The notes beneath the pieces were generated by a model. That model searched no databases. It saw nothing but the letters and a program-made list of their open reading frames with translations, and was not told the origin of the DNA. The position numbers and the translations under genes were made by a program. From positions 5,107,001 to 5,171,000 of the forward strand of contig NC_083509.1 in NCBI RefSeq assembly GCF_032362555.1: DNA of 64,000 nucleotides. Reading direction: 5' to 3'. Shown here piece by piece: positions 1 to 11,644 of the stretch (positions are counted from its first letter, which is position 1; every line of letters starts with the position of its first letter). This DNA comes from Amyelois transitella (lineage: Eukaryota > Arthropoda > Insecta > Lepidoptera > Pyralidae).

Positions 1-1602
1 GTTAGCACAAATTAAGGTGCTTCTAACATGACTCACTCATATAAAATAAAGTATATAACTTAATTCAATTAATTTAATTTGTCAAAGTTTGTTCTGTAAC
101 AAATCGATACTGTTCTAAGGCCGGTATTGGTAGTTAAACATTAACTAACATGTCTGACAAATAACCTCATTATGAACATCTTTTGATTTATAAGTTGCAG
201 AAATGTTTGTACGTATAAGAGACAGAATAGCGAAATAATAATGTACTCAAATACTGTAAAACGTGTCCATATTATGCCACCGGAAAAGTCATTACAGCCC
301 ATTGCTCCCATATATACGAATTCGCTGTTTAAACTACGGGACGAAGCTTAAAATAAATTTACTTCAAAAAACAGCGCAAAACAGCCTGTTGCAATATTTA
401 CATTTTTCTAAATGAAACTGTCTAGGCGTGTAAGCTTCAGTCAACACAATAGTAAAGGAATACTGTTGAAACAAAAAATGTTGATTCGTTTTATGGATTA
501 ACTGATAAATGATTTTAATCACTGTTAATCTGTGACGTGGATTTGATTGATGATGGATTGATGTTAATATCTACTTATGCGAGATTGTTATTCTTCTGTG
601 AATTTTTGAGGATAACATCGATAATTCTGTCACAATTTATGTTGAAAATATGTAAACTTAAAATTTTTGGACCGAGATTTAATAAATTAGGTACCTACAT
701 ATGAATTTACAAAATATATTCTGCATCTTCTTAGATAACCAAATTATTATAATTACATTCTTCTACAGTCTTAAGTTGTCTGGGATAATGGCCAAAAAGG
801 CGCATCTTGGGCTCCTCTCCAGAGCGGTAAGGATGCAACCGAAACTTATGTTAGGAGGAAGAAGAAGTGTGTTTGTCATTGAAGATCTTTCTTGATTTAT
901 TTCATTTAGCCATCAGAAATTAAAATTTATAACAGAACAGCAGGCTCTAACGACAAATCAGCCCCCTTATTAACAAGATAAAATGTCATACTTATCTTTC
1001 TTTCATTTCGGATAGGTAACCAAAAAAAAAGTAATCAGGAATCGGTAAGACATTTGCCCTAAGCTAAGTGAATTGACCGCCTGTATATTGTAAGCTTAAT
1101 GTAATAAGCATAACCTACATATACGACGATACTACTAAATTACTATGATAGTAGTAATGTAGAGGCTTGTATCTTAGGATACTTGGAATATAAAATAATG
1201 TTAGCTTTATGTTTTAGGAAGAAAGATAGGTATTTATAAGAAGAAATAACTTCTAAGTAACTGCTTTAAAAATCAAATTTCGATAAGATCACTTAAAGCA
1301 GGAAATTGACACGTCATGGTAAATGTTATCAATAAAATTTTATCAGTAGCTACCAACTCAGTTAATGATCTTTTAGAAACAATAATTACAATATATCTTA
1401 TAAATACATCTACGTATTTTTTATTGTTTATCGAAACCACTTGACAGATTTTCTCTACACATGTTTGGACTACGGACTTGCTGTTTATATATTTTTATTA
1501 TTTCTTTTGTGATATGATCATAAGGGTTCTACTGTACCATACTCGTAAACAATAATTAAATAAAATATTATAGCAATAAATGCCTATGAGGGCAAAACTT
1601 AC
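1..1602. other. Left flank or intron of gene C, no exon seen
   Basis: AT-rich sequence with no convincing coding exon. It should be intronic if gene C continues to the left. The only recognisable content is a fragment of a tRNA-derived SINE family at about 780-895. Confidence 0.4.
780..895 (+). mobile_element. SINE family 2 fragment (3' half)
   Basis: Contains the CTCCTCTCCAGAGCGGTAAGGATGCAACCG-type 3' segment and the GGAAGAAGAAG end shared with the copies at 21.5 and 51.9 kb. It is truncated, and the short open frame across it is not a gene. Confidence 0.5.
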
Positions 1603-2452
1603 GTCAATATAGGCCACATTACGGTTGTTGCGTCTTCTCGCCATACGCGCCATAGTAGCAGTCGGGAGGTTCCCGGACAAGGGACCGGGTTGCGACATGG
1701 TCCGCCTTCGTTCAGGAAACGTCTCCTCCGTTAGGTTATTCAGAGATCTATTTAGAATCTGGGGAAAAAGAGATTTGTCTTCGTTTAAGCGTGTTTCTCT
1801 TAAAACGTTATCGAGCGTTAAAGCTACCGGTGAACTTAATAGTAAGAGTATTCTCTACCAGTAAACCTTTTGAATTTTTTAAGAAGTGACTGGAATAAGT
1901 TCGCCCAAGTGAAAAATTCCTGTTTCTCCTATGAACACTATCCTTGAATAAGTCTGGCCTCGGAGTGACTCTTGTTTGCCTCCCGCGTTTTACAAGAGAA
2001 CCTTTCTTCTAGTTGCCAGAATGCATGTTATTTATTTAATTATTGAAAAAACGTTTTACTACTGAATTTAAAAATAAAAATACGAATTTTCAATCATATT
2101 GTCATTATGAAAAAAATAAACTTTAAACATGTGGAGCAACTACAATATAATTTTATGATAAATTGCCCAATAGTGTCCAATTGTAACTTTGTTTATTATC
2201 TTTACTGTGGTACGTATTACATCTAGAAAGTACCAAATTTCTGATAATCTATTACTTTATTTTCGGGTCTTTAAATTAATATGTAACTGCACTTACCCCG
2301 GGATCTTCACGAGTTTCCGGATCATTCTTTTCGACATCTTCCTCATAATGTTGAAGCGATGTTTCTGAATGAAATTTCTTGTCTCCCAGTTTTTTCCTAT
2401 TAATTATTTCATCCAAAATTTCTTGACGCTTATTATGCAAATCTTCCGCCAT
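1603..2452 (-). CDS. Gene C, first two coding exons of an unidentified protein (runs off left edge)
   Basis: Exon 1 is 2297-2452 and exon 2 is 1603-1758. The ATG at 2452 has a good context (AAAATGG) and opens the reading MAEDLHNKRQ. Exon 1 ends in a GTAAGT donor and is 52 codons, phase 0. Exon 2 follows a pyrimidine-rich TCTCTTTTTCCCCAG acceptor, is also exactly 52 codons and ends in GTAAGT. The first half is highly charged (many E, D, K), likely soluble and disordered; the second contains a basic run, ARMARRRNNRNVAYID. No later exon is visible between 1 and 1600, so the protein must continue to the left. No family was recognised. The gene lies 0.55 kb downstream of gene B's stop on the same strand. 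Confidence 0.6.
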
Positions 2453-3003
2453 TTTCAAAATGTTTTTCACTTATCACTTAAAAGTAAAACTATCACGTCT
2501 ATTTCATTATTTTAATTTTAATTGATATCAAACGTGTGACGCGGAAGATCTGCGATTTACAATTAGATTGCAAATGAAAAATTGGAATTGCTATCGGTTA
2601 TCAAAAACGTATCAACTATTAAGGAGCAATTATCGCCTGCGGCTTATGAGTTTGCTCCTTTTACATAAAAATTATTCATTAAACACTAGAAGTATTTTTT
2701 TTAATAAAGTGTACAGCGATTGCGTAAGTAATGTGCAATAAAAGCAAAATTGAATTTTGAAGTTCTTAAATAATTGTGTAATTCTAATTTATAGTATTAT
2801 TATCATTCTTGGTTTTAATCAAACATGAGGGAGGAGTCTATTAACAAACAAAGAATATGATTATCTAGATCTATCGTGATGTGGCAGATAAAGTACAGTT
2901 CTATTTTTCATTTTCATATCATGGAGTAAAAATAACGAAATCACTGATAATATAAATAATCTTTATTAAACAAAATACATCGTAACAAAAGAAGTGACCA
3001 TTG

Positions 3004-6000
3004 TTAGTCATTCATCAGTTTGCTCAGTACGTCTTTCAGCTCAAGCGTGTACTGGGATATTGGCAATGCCAGTTCTTGGTCAGAAGTGGAAGCAGTTTTG
3101 TCCCTCACGACATAGTCCGAAGGTACCACGAAAAGCTGCTTTTTATCCCCTGCCGCGTCTATAGACCGGAGGAAGGTTGGCATTGGCAAATGTGGCCGTT
3201 TCTTCAACCATGTGTAGAATGATTTGGTTGATCTGAAATAAATTATTATAGCTGCTGCTAATATGAAGACTTTAAATGTTTACCTGGATGTCGCGAAACT
3301 TTGGCATATTTGAGAGCAAAAAATACATAGAAGAACCGGGACTCAGCAAATATATAAAACTAAATTGTCGATTGACCTTCCGTCTTTGGGCGGTAAGCGT
3401 TTTGGAATGCACGTAAGTCATATATCAAATCCAAATTGTCTCTCGATTGGCTATGTTTTCGGGAGCTAAGTCAATAACTAGGAATAAATTTTAAAAAAGT
3501 ATATTCAAATTGACGGCCTCCGTGGCGCAGCGGTCGTCTGTGTCACAATTCAGTCCAGTGTCCAGGGTCTTGGATGTTTATCTATATAAGTATTTATTAT
3601 AAAATATAGTATCGTTGAGTTAGTTTTTCTTAACACAAGTCTCGAACTTACTTCGAGGCTAACTCAAACTGATTTTATTTTTTAAACTTTAACATACGTG
3701 AGATGCTGAATATCATCCCACACGGCGGCCATTGTGAGTAAATCGTCGGGAATCTTGACGCAATGCCACATGCTCTCAGTGTTGTTCCGTGGCGGGATAT
3801 GTTTCAATTTCTGTGGCAATGACGAGTTGAACGCCGTGGTGTGCGCCGGGCTTGTTTCAGCGTGGATATCGGACGCTATCTGCCGTTTCAGTACTCTTGG
3901 ACAAGATGCCTAAGAGTGAGAGATTACTTTTTAAAGTGTACACACCTTCAGATGCTCTAAACTACCTTACCTAAACATCTTTTAAGGGAAAGAGTACCCA
4001 GAAAAACTAATAAAGACAGCTTAGAAAAAACTAGAAAAAGTTAAGTTCAGAAGATATATATTTCTAATCTTACTTATTCTAGATGAGAAACAAACGCAAA
4101 CTTACCTTAGGAACACGGACGTAATTTGCAATACTTTGCAGCACACACGGCAGTATCTTTGGATCCAGCATCAAGCTACGAGATGCATGCTCATCAAACC
4201 ACACCTATTAATAAAAAAGTCTATAAGAATAAAGAAGCGCAGCTAATTAGTTTTGTCTTGAAAAATATATACAACTATATTTGATAAACTAGTGTTGATT
4301 GTAGTCTATGTGTTATTTTAATGTGTAAGCTATATTAGGTAGGTATGTATGTAAAGTATCATTCAAATCAGTCAGAAGTTTTTACGTGGAAGTATAACGA
4401 GCATACACAATTACACACGTACCAACATTCGTATTTAAAATGTAAGTGTGAAGTATGACGATACAAATTTATGAAACACATACCTGGAAAAGATCTTCAA
4501 TATCCTCTGGACGTTTGATTTCACTTTTGAACTCAACACTTCCAAGAGCTGTCCACCAATCGTAAAATTGTTTAGCAATCTGTAAAATGGAATGAAAATG
4601 AAGTATTTAAAAAACAATATACGTATACATACATACATACATACATAAAATCACGCCTCTTTCCCGGAGGGGTAGGCAGAGACTACCTCTTTCCACTTGC
4701 CACGATCTCTGCATACTTCTTTCGCTTCGTCCACATTCATAACTCTCTTCATACAAGCTCGGCGGTTTCGGGTACTTTTGACCTGACCCTTTACCAGGAC
4801 GTCCTTAATTTGATCAAGATACGTTCGTCTAGGTCTTCCCACTCCGACCTTTCCCTCCACACTCTCCTTGTATATCTGCTTAGTCAACCTGCTTTCATTC
4901 ATCCTCTCCACATGACCGAACCATCTTAACATACCCTTTTCTATTCCTGTAACTACATCTTCTTTCACATCACAACATTCCCTTATCACGCTGTTCCTTA
5001 TCCTGTCACTCAATTTCACACCCATCATACTCCTTAACGCTCTCATTTCCACTGCATTTATTCTGCTTTCATGCTTCTTTTGCCATACCCAACTTTCACT
5101 CCCATACATTAATGTCGGGACCAACACGCCCCTGTGCACAGCCAGTCGAGCCTTTTTGGATAGTTTCTGACTGCTCATAAAGGCATGCAAAGCTCCATTC
5201 ACCATGTTCCCCGCGTTCACTCTCCTTTCAATATCACTATCATACTTGCCATCTGATGTAAACTTTGATCCTAGATATACAAACTCTTTCACTTGCTCCA
5301 CTTTTTCTCCTCCAATCAAAATATTACATGCTGTCATTTCTTTCTCCATTTCAAAAACCAGTGTTTTAGTTTTACTTACGTTCACTTTCATTCCTTTCTC
5401 TTTTAAAGCTTCATGCATACAGTTTACCATCTCCTGTAACTCCTCCGCTGATGACGCCAGTATAACCTGATCGTCGGCATAGAGCAGACATTTGACGAGT
5501 AACTCATTCATCCTTAATCCACTTTTAGACTCTTTCAAATCTGTCAAACAGCTATCCATAAATAGGTTGAACAGCCACGGTGACGCAACACATCCTTGCC
5601 TAACGCCTTTCTCAATCTTAAACCACTCAGTGTGCGCTCCGTTTATCCTGACACAAGCACTCGAATCCTCATATAAGGATTTCAGTGCTCGTATTAAGAG
5701 ACTGCTCACCCCATGCATAGAAAGTGCTGACCACAATTCATTCCTCTCAACTCTGTCATAGGCCTTTTCCAGATCTACGAATGTGCAATAGACTTTTTGA
5801 CTCTTGGCCAAAAACTTTTCGGCTATGCACCGCAAGGAAAAGACCTGATCAGTACATCCCATTCCCTTTCGAAATCCCGCTTGAGCATCCCATATTTTGT
5901 CATCAGTTTCATTCCTGACTCTATTAATCAATACCTTAGCATACAATTTGCCGACGACGCTAAGCAGGCTTATACCACGATAATTTTTGCAGTCCAGCTG

Positions 6001-8540
6001 TGACCCTTTTCCTTTGTAAAGTGGCACGATAACAGCCTTACACCAATCTTTTGGTACTCGGCCGCTTCTCCAACACAAATTGAAAAGGCAGTACAACTGA
6101 CTAGCTACTACGCCTTTTCCTGCTTTAAGCATCTCGACCGACACTCTATCACACCCAGCAGCCTTTCCCGCTTTCATACTCTTAAGTGCTTCCACAATTT
6201 CGAACATTTCAATTTCGCCTTCCATCTCATTCTCTTTTTCTTCGCTATAGCAGAAATCTTTCTTATTTCCTTCCTTTTTTTCAAATAAACTTTCAAAATA
6301 GTCCTTCCATATCTTTAGTACACATTCTTCTCCTTTCACAACGCTACCATCCTGGCATCTGATCCTAGTCAGCTCTCTGGTTAAAGAGGATATACGTATA
6401 ACAACATCATAAGTATTTGTACTACTACTGTGATGTATGAACTTACATAAAAGTACTTTATATAAATAAAAATAAATGTAACCTACATATCTAATTGTCA
6501 AAAGATTTTCCCTTGTAAATCTCTATCCAACTTACTACCGGATGTCAAAAATTTCACAAAATTGATTAAAATTAAAACATGACTTACTTTTTTCGTCATA
6601 ATTTCTGCCTTCTTACTGAATTCATCTGATGCCGATATTTCGAAACCCTTTTGTTTGTATTTAGATTTCCATTTGATCATATCAGTTTCCGATTCATTGC
6701 AATAAAGCATTTCAAAATGGGGATTTTTGGAACTATATCTGCGTTTTTTGCTATCAGAACATTAACAAAGATTATTATGTATTTGCCAGTATTATGAAAT
6801 ATATGTACTTATCAACCAACTTTCAAAAATGAGATACTATATGTAAAGATGTAGTAGTCTCTGCCTACCCCTCTGGGAAAAAGGCGTGATTTTATGTACG
6901 AGGATGTATTGAGTGGTCAATCCGTTAACATATTTTCATAGTGAGATTTATTATTGATATATGCCTGACGTTATTCCTTATTCAATTAGCCAAAATTTGA
7001 TGATAGGTTCTCGGAAAAATTGAGGGAACCCTTAAAATTTTATAGGTATAGTGATTGAATTTGAATGATTTAATTTGAATTTGAAGCTATGCAGACATTT
7101 GCGTAAGATTGTAATATTATATGTGGAATGGAAAATCAAAAAATATCACGGCATTTTTTATATTTTATATAACTACTTTTCTAAGACAAAAGAAAGAATT
7201 TTCTACATGATTCTTTGTAGGAAAATAATCTAGAAATAATACTAGAAGTAAAAAATCCGATTCGTACCCATATATACTCGCCAGATGAACATCCATGTCA
7301 TCATGGGTCTCCGCCGGGGAGCCGGCGGTTGATGTCTCAGATTTATCAGTCCTCGTCTTATCAGTTTGAATAGACATTGCTCTCTGACAAAAACTTTTTG
7401 AAGATATCATCCTCGAAAAGTTCCTTGACATCGTTATAGTGGCTGCATGAGAAGCTTTGACAGTAAGAGATTTATGGGAAGATCTTTGTTTCATGCTTTC
7501 TGCTTGTGATACCTCGCTCCACAGGTCAGATTGTTCTTCTATTATTTCCTCTTCGGCAACTTCAACTTCTGATGGTTCAAAGTCACTCAGAGAGAAGTTG
7601 GGCCGGCTAGTAGGTCCTATTTGCTAAAAAGTGTGTTTTTTTTCAATTAACAATCTAAAAGAATGCAATTCTTATATAAATTTATGCGATTAGGTCATCC
7701 TATTCATACATCCAGTTGCCTGAATGTGCAAGGTTACTCGCGATATTTGTCCTCATCGTCAGAGCATTGGCTAGCACTAAAACTAATGTATATAACTCAG
7801 AAAAGAGTCATTAGTACATGACCGAGGTAGGATTTAAACTTGTGCTTCTTTGCGCATCACGCATTTAAATATGGCCAGTTAAACGCTTTGGCTGCCGACA
7901 CTGATTCGTTATTATATCATCGACTTGAAAAAGAAAAAAGTTTTCTTACCGAAGCAGTTTTGGCTATATAAAATTGGTCCGAGGCCAAGATAGAACCGCT
8001 CTCGGAAGGTGGCTCGTAGCGCGTGGACTCCGGAGGGAGGTCGAATATCTTCGCGATTCTAGTGAACAGCACCGGGCCCACGAGCTGTCGGACTGTCTCA
8101 CTTTGAGACTCCCAGAACTAAATAAGAAATTTATTAAGGAAATCTTCATATAGTGTCTCATAGCATCGCTCTTAACAATAAGGACGAAAAAGTGATGCAG
8201 TGGTCATATTATAGTCTCGAAACCCACACGGTGCAGTGATTTTACATAAAGATATTTTTTGCATTAATGATTGAATGTTTTACTGCATTTTAAAACATAT
8301 AAATGGCGAAATTAGCCTCGAGCTTTTTCTGTCAGTCAACCGAGCAAGCGATATAGGATATGGGAATGTGTAAAATATTCTGACCTTGTCATCTTTATAA
8401 GATAATTCCAACTCCCGAACCACATTTCTCCAATGCAACCTGACCGAGGGTTCATTCTGTTGATATCGAGAAGGCTTTATAGCACGCAAATTCTTTGGTT
8501 TATCCCAAGTTTTAATAAGAGGTCGCTTTCCACAAGGCAT
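3004..8540 (-). CDS. Gene B: 488-aa unnamed protein, tandem paralog of gene A
   Basis: Eight exons: 8385-8540, 7950-8117, 7268-7623, 6588-6738, 4484-4579, 4106-4204, 3698-3909, 3004-3232. All boundaries have GT and AG (the first donor, AAG|GTCAGA, is weak), all phases agree, and the joined frame ends in TAA at 3004. The start is ATG at 8540 (MPCGKRPLIK). Exon 3 encodes an acidic then serine/threonine-rich linker of about 120 residues absent from gene A. The rest aligns with A exon by exon: ESQ-containing exon 2, IAKQFYDWWT versus IANDFCEYMK, WFDEHASRSL versus EFDTHVARSL, and PPRNNTESMW versus APRNNTKALW. No signal peptide or membrane segment is seen. The family is not one I can name. A LINE and a SINE lie in its introns. 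Confidence 0.85.
3512..3672 (+). mobile_element. tRNA-derived SINE, copy 1 (internally deleted)
   Basis: Begins with GGCCTCCGTGGCGCAGCGG (A-box region) but has lost the B-box part. It keeps the 3' half with GTTGAGTTAG and CTAACTCAA inverted arms. It lies in the last intron of gene B. Confidence 0.65.
4628..6389 (-). mobile_element. 5'-truncated LINE with target-site duplication
   Basis: A non-LTR retrotransposon inserted in the intron between exons 4 and 5 of gene B, same strand as the gene. It is flanked by an 11-bp direct repeat, ATATACGTATA, at 4617-4627 and 6390-6400. The 3' end (left side) is a (GTAT)n tail directly after the ORF end. The 5' end is truncated inside the ORF, so the endonuclease part and 5' UTR are missing. 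The intact frame, clear duplication and clean tail suggest a recent insertion. By reverse transcriptase it is RTE-like or a neighbouring clade; the clade is not certain. Confidence 0.9.
4651..6389 (-). CDS. LINE reverse transcriptase, N-terminally truncated
   Basis: About 579 codons stay open from the truncation point to the stop. Reverse transcriptase motifs appear in order: NYRGISLLSVVGK finger region, motif A FVDLEKAYDRV (near 5750-5782), motif B QGCVASPWLFNLF, and catalytic YADD (5470-5481). The C-terminal part has the RWFGHVERM and VGRPRRTYLDQ signature common in RTE-like and related LINEs, and ends PSGKEA. No ATG of its own is expected, because the 5' end is lost; host sequence upstream only happens to be open. 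The enzyme would copy LINE RNA at the target site, but this copy lacks an endonuclease and is probably inactive on its own. Confidence 0.85.
6853..6901 (+). mobile_element. LINE 3'-tail relic
   Basis: GTAGTCTCTGCCTACCCCTC and GGCGTGATTTTATGTA match the last 40 or so bases of the LINE at 4.6-6.4 kb, in opposite orientation. It is an extremely 5'-truncated copy in an intron of gene B. Confidence 0.7.
7705..7905 (-). mobile_element. SINE family 2 (5' part), tRNA-like head
   Basis: On the minus strand this reads from a degraded tRNA-like head through AATGCTCTGACGATGAGG to CATTCAGGCAACTGGATG, as in the copies at 21.4-21.8 and 51.8-52.0 kb. It lies in an intron of gene B. Confidence 0.6.
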
Positions 8541-8859
8541 GTTTTATCAACTGGAATGTTCCGAAATACTTGATTATTGGTGAAAAGATATTTGGTTTCT
8601 TTTATTATAATTTTTGATTCTGAAAGCTTCCTTATTTCAATCAATGTCATCATCATAATGTCGTCATCGATGAAATTTTATTGTAAAGAAGAAGACGTTG
8701 TACTGAGAAATGTGGGCTCCTAAGTAGGTAGGTACCCACGTCAGGAACATCAAGTTATGCGCCTATTAATCTTTCTCTAAAATTATACTTTCATATTTTA
8801 TTTAACAGACTAATTGCTCTTTAGTCAGTTAAATAAGATATGAAAAAGGTCAGCGCAAA

Positions 8860-9420
8860 ATTCATATCGCGCCATCTATTTACAAATTTTGATACCCAGT
8901 AACATCGCAATAGCACACACTCCAAAAGAAACAACCTTCGGGAAACAGCCACAGAAAGCCTTCCTTTTTCATAAATGGTGACGCCATCTAACGAAATTTC
9001 CCGATACTTGCTTCTACCATGCGCAAAAGAGTTTCATTTCATCGCAATAAGATGCCGTTAGTTTTGTTATACTTGTAAATAATATTATCGTTCAAATTAT
9101 ACTAATACTATACATGCGAAAGTTAGTACATGCGAATGTTTGTTATCTTTTCACAGTTAATCTACTGAACCGATCTGCATAAAATTTTGCATATATTTGA
9201 TGTCTTACGGAGAAGGACAAAGGGTATTTTCAATGCGTGTGGCGCCGCGTATGAAAGTTACTGATATATAAAAATTGGTACTTATTGATATTTGCTTCAC
9301 AGGCTTCAAGGTTATTGAGTTTAAAAATTAATTAGTGGGTCGCTGTTACAGCGCCATCTAGTGAAAATTTTTTAAGTTTTGTATCCTACTTTCAGCGCAA
9401 TAAAACCTCCGTTAACGGTC
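8860..9420. repeat. Interspersed repeat cluster between genes A and B
   Basis: Contains several copies of the GCGCCATCTA-type motif (near 8869, 8979 and 9349) and a segment near 9105-9260 with TACATGCGAA, CTACTGAACCGATCTG and GAAGGACAAAGGG, a pattern common in lepidopteran dispersed repeats. No ORF. Family and boundaries are not determined. Confidence 0.45.
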
Positions 9421-9649
9421 AGATGTCGCTTATAGTATCACTTTTCAAATTTTTACCATCTATTATAAGTGAACAAATGCTTATAATATTTTCATAGTTG
9501 TTCCAATGACCCAGTAAAGCTGTACTTTGAATGAGGTCACACATTCAACGTTTAATAAGTTTACAAATTATTTATTAATTGTATGAGAGTAGTAGTAAGT
9601 ACTGATAAAGAGGTATAGCGATTATAACAGCATTATATAATTGTATGAG

Positions 9650-9890
9650 TTACTTTATTGCATTATCGTAAGAAAATACCCAGAATTTTACAACAAAAAA
9701 GATAATTTACCGCGGCGTTATCCCACTAGACAAAAAAATAAATTAATTACACCTAGCTATAAGCTGGTAATTTCAAAGTCTGGTCCATTAGCGATGACTA
9801 CAAGGATCTATAATGCTGTACCTGACTGCATAAGAAAAGAAGAAAATGTAAACTGATTCATTAAAAACTTAAAACTACCTACTTTTGACC
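9650..9890 (+). mobile_element. LINE relic, extreme C-terminus of a reverse transcriptase ORF
   Basis: The frame reads PRRYPTRQKNKLITPSYKLV, then ARIYN-like AMTTRIYNAVPDCI, a stop, then FIKNLKLPTF. This is the usual C-terminal pattern of Jockey-like LINE ORF2 proteins (a variable tail, an YN.LP turn and a FK-L-K helix). It is truncated and carries a stop, so it is a relic. Confidence 0.5.
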
Positions 9891-10164
9891 GATAAATGCT
9901 AATATACACTGGACGAGTTTTAAAACGATAAAAATATTGACATTTAAATTTGAATAATTTTTTTTATTATATATAATTTGAATTAGAGGAGAAGGTGGTA
10001 TTGTGCCCCCCTACTTTGTTTTTGAAGGTTTATAAAAAAAACAGGTACTTACCTAGAAACTGGAAACATATTTTATTGGACTCTTTGATCATTTGTTAAT
10101 GCATATTTTACTATGGCATAAATGAAACTAGGACCATATAATCAGAAATAATATTTATTCTTAA

Positions 10165-10620
10165 ATAATCAAATTTGGCATAATGAGATCAAGTGATGGT
10201 TATGACGGCAAAAATCACAAATATAAAAGTCGCCTTCTGGACCTGCATAGGCTGTATGAGCCCATAATTCGCAACTCTGACACTGTACCCATTGCTCACC
10301 AGGTCTGTTATTTGAATAGTCGATTTCGCAAAACACGCAGAGGACACATATCTGTATTTTCAGGAACTCTATTCAAATGTGCGTTTTCATCATCTGAATC
10401 GGTATTTACTGTTTCACTGTCAGATCTACTGCTGGAAGTAACATCTGTCTGGCGTCGACCAGCAGCTTGGCTAGTGTCTCGTGTACCGCGATCACGCCTG
10501 ACACCATCTCCGCGAGGACGTCCTCGTGTTGGAAATTGTTCGTTGTTCCTTCGAGGAAAAAAAAAATCGTGGGTCGGGGCCACGTTTTTTGTTTCTTCCT
10601 CGAAGAAGGAAATAAAACAC
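10165..10620 (-). pseudogene. Broken transposase C-terminus with PHD-like zinc finger
   Basis: The minus strand encodes a basic RGRPRGDGVRRDRG stretch and an acidic serine-rich linker (SSSRSDSETVNTDSDDE). After a one-base frame change near 10345 it encodes CVFCEIDYSNN, WVQCQSCELWAH and FYICDFC. The C-x2-C, C-x2-C, WxH and C-x2-C spacing is that of the zinc finger found at the C-terminus of many pogo-like DDE transposases; the usual Cys after WAH is Tyr here. The catalytic part is not visible nearby. GTGCCCCC near 10000 and GGGGGCATTAC near 10720 could be remnants of terminal repeats. Confidence 0.5.
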
Positions 10621-11093
10621 TTTGTCTAGACATCGGAAAGAGAAAACAAAAATAAGAAATAGATAAATTAGTCTTACATGTAATGTGACCCCCGGGACCA
10701 TAATACGACCAATTAAACGGGGGCATTACAAATATTGAGATAATCAAAATAAATATACCTAACATATTTATAAAATGCTTAACTTTCATAATTACCTTTG
10801 AAATCCCGCAGAAGATTGTTCAATGAATAAAACGACAGACACAAATTCGATATTTTTCAATTTTTACTCAATTAAAATCACTGCAGTTAAAAAGTTTTCT
10901 CACAAACGTGTTTCGACTAATTCTAATGACGTATAAACGGGGCGACATCTGACGGATTAGATGGGTGCTAAATATTGCTGTCACAACGAGGACTTAGAAC
11001 CACCGAAAATTTGCTAGGTGGCGTTATTAGAAAATATTAATATCAATGGCCTTTTCCTCTAATTAATTTAAATAAAGTGAAAGTATTATCCTG

Positions 11094-11158
11094 AGATCGT
11101 GGCAAGTGGAAAGATTTTCTGCCTACCCCTTCGGGAAAGAGCCAGGATTTCAGGTATG
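11094..11158 (+). mobile_element. LINE 3'-tail relic
   Basis: GATCGTGGCAAGTGGAAAGA and CTGCCTACCCCTTCGGGAAA match the GKWKE...YPSGKEA coding end of the 4.6-kb LINE, diverged, ending near GTATGTG. Confidence 0.65.
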
Positions 11159-11644
11159 TGTAGTATGCAGGTAAATTCCACAATTTGGTGGCAAATAGTG
11201 ATAATGGGATGTTAACTGTGTGTTTTGGATCGTATTTGAATTAATTTGCGTCATTAGGGAAGCTGGTCCTAGTTAACCCAACAACGCCCTTTCCAAAACA
11301 AATAGGATGCTAAGTCGGGCTGGGTAGGTTAGTTAGTTTTCAATTGAAATTGTTACGCTAATATATAAGTAATTTGTATTTTCCCAATCATAGTGAAGAA
11401 TATAAATAATATCTGATCGAAAAATTTACTTTGTATACCTTTAGGTGTCCCAAATTTTATATTCTCCACTGCCTATGTATGTATGTATTATCAAAAACAC
11501 TCGGTTTATATGGATTTGACGTAAGATAAAAGAGATACGAATTTGTTCGTGAAAGCAGAAAATAAAATTATGCTTATTTCGATTGAAACATATGTATTTT
11601 GTCAAGATTATTTTATTTATAAAACTAGCCATGAAAACAGATGG

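Noticed and set aside
701-895. 64-residue plus-strand ORF
   Set aside because: Its second half lies on a SINE family 2 fragment, and it has no splice or family support.
5204-6003. Several plus-strand ORFs of 64-89 residues
   Set aside because: They are antisense shadows of the LINE reverse transcriptase frame.
6390-6501. ATG at 6501 as start of the reverse transcriptase
   Set aside because: It lies in host intron DNA beyond the target-site duplication at 6390-6400; the element is truncated at 6389.
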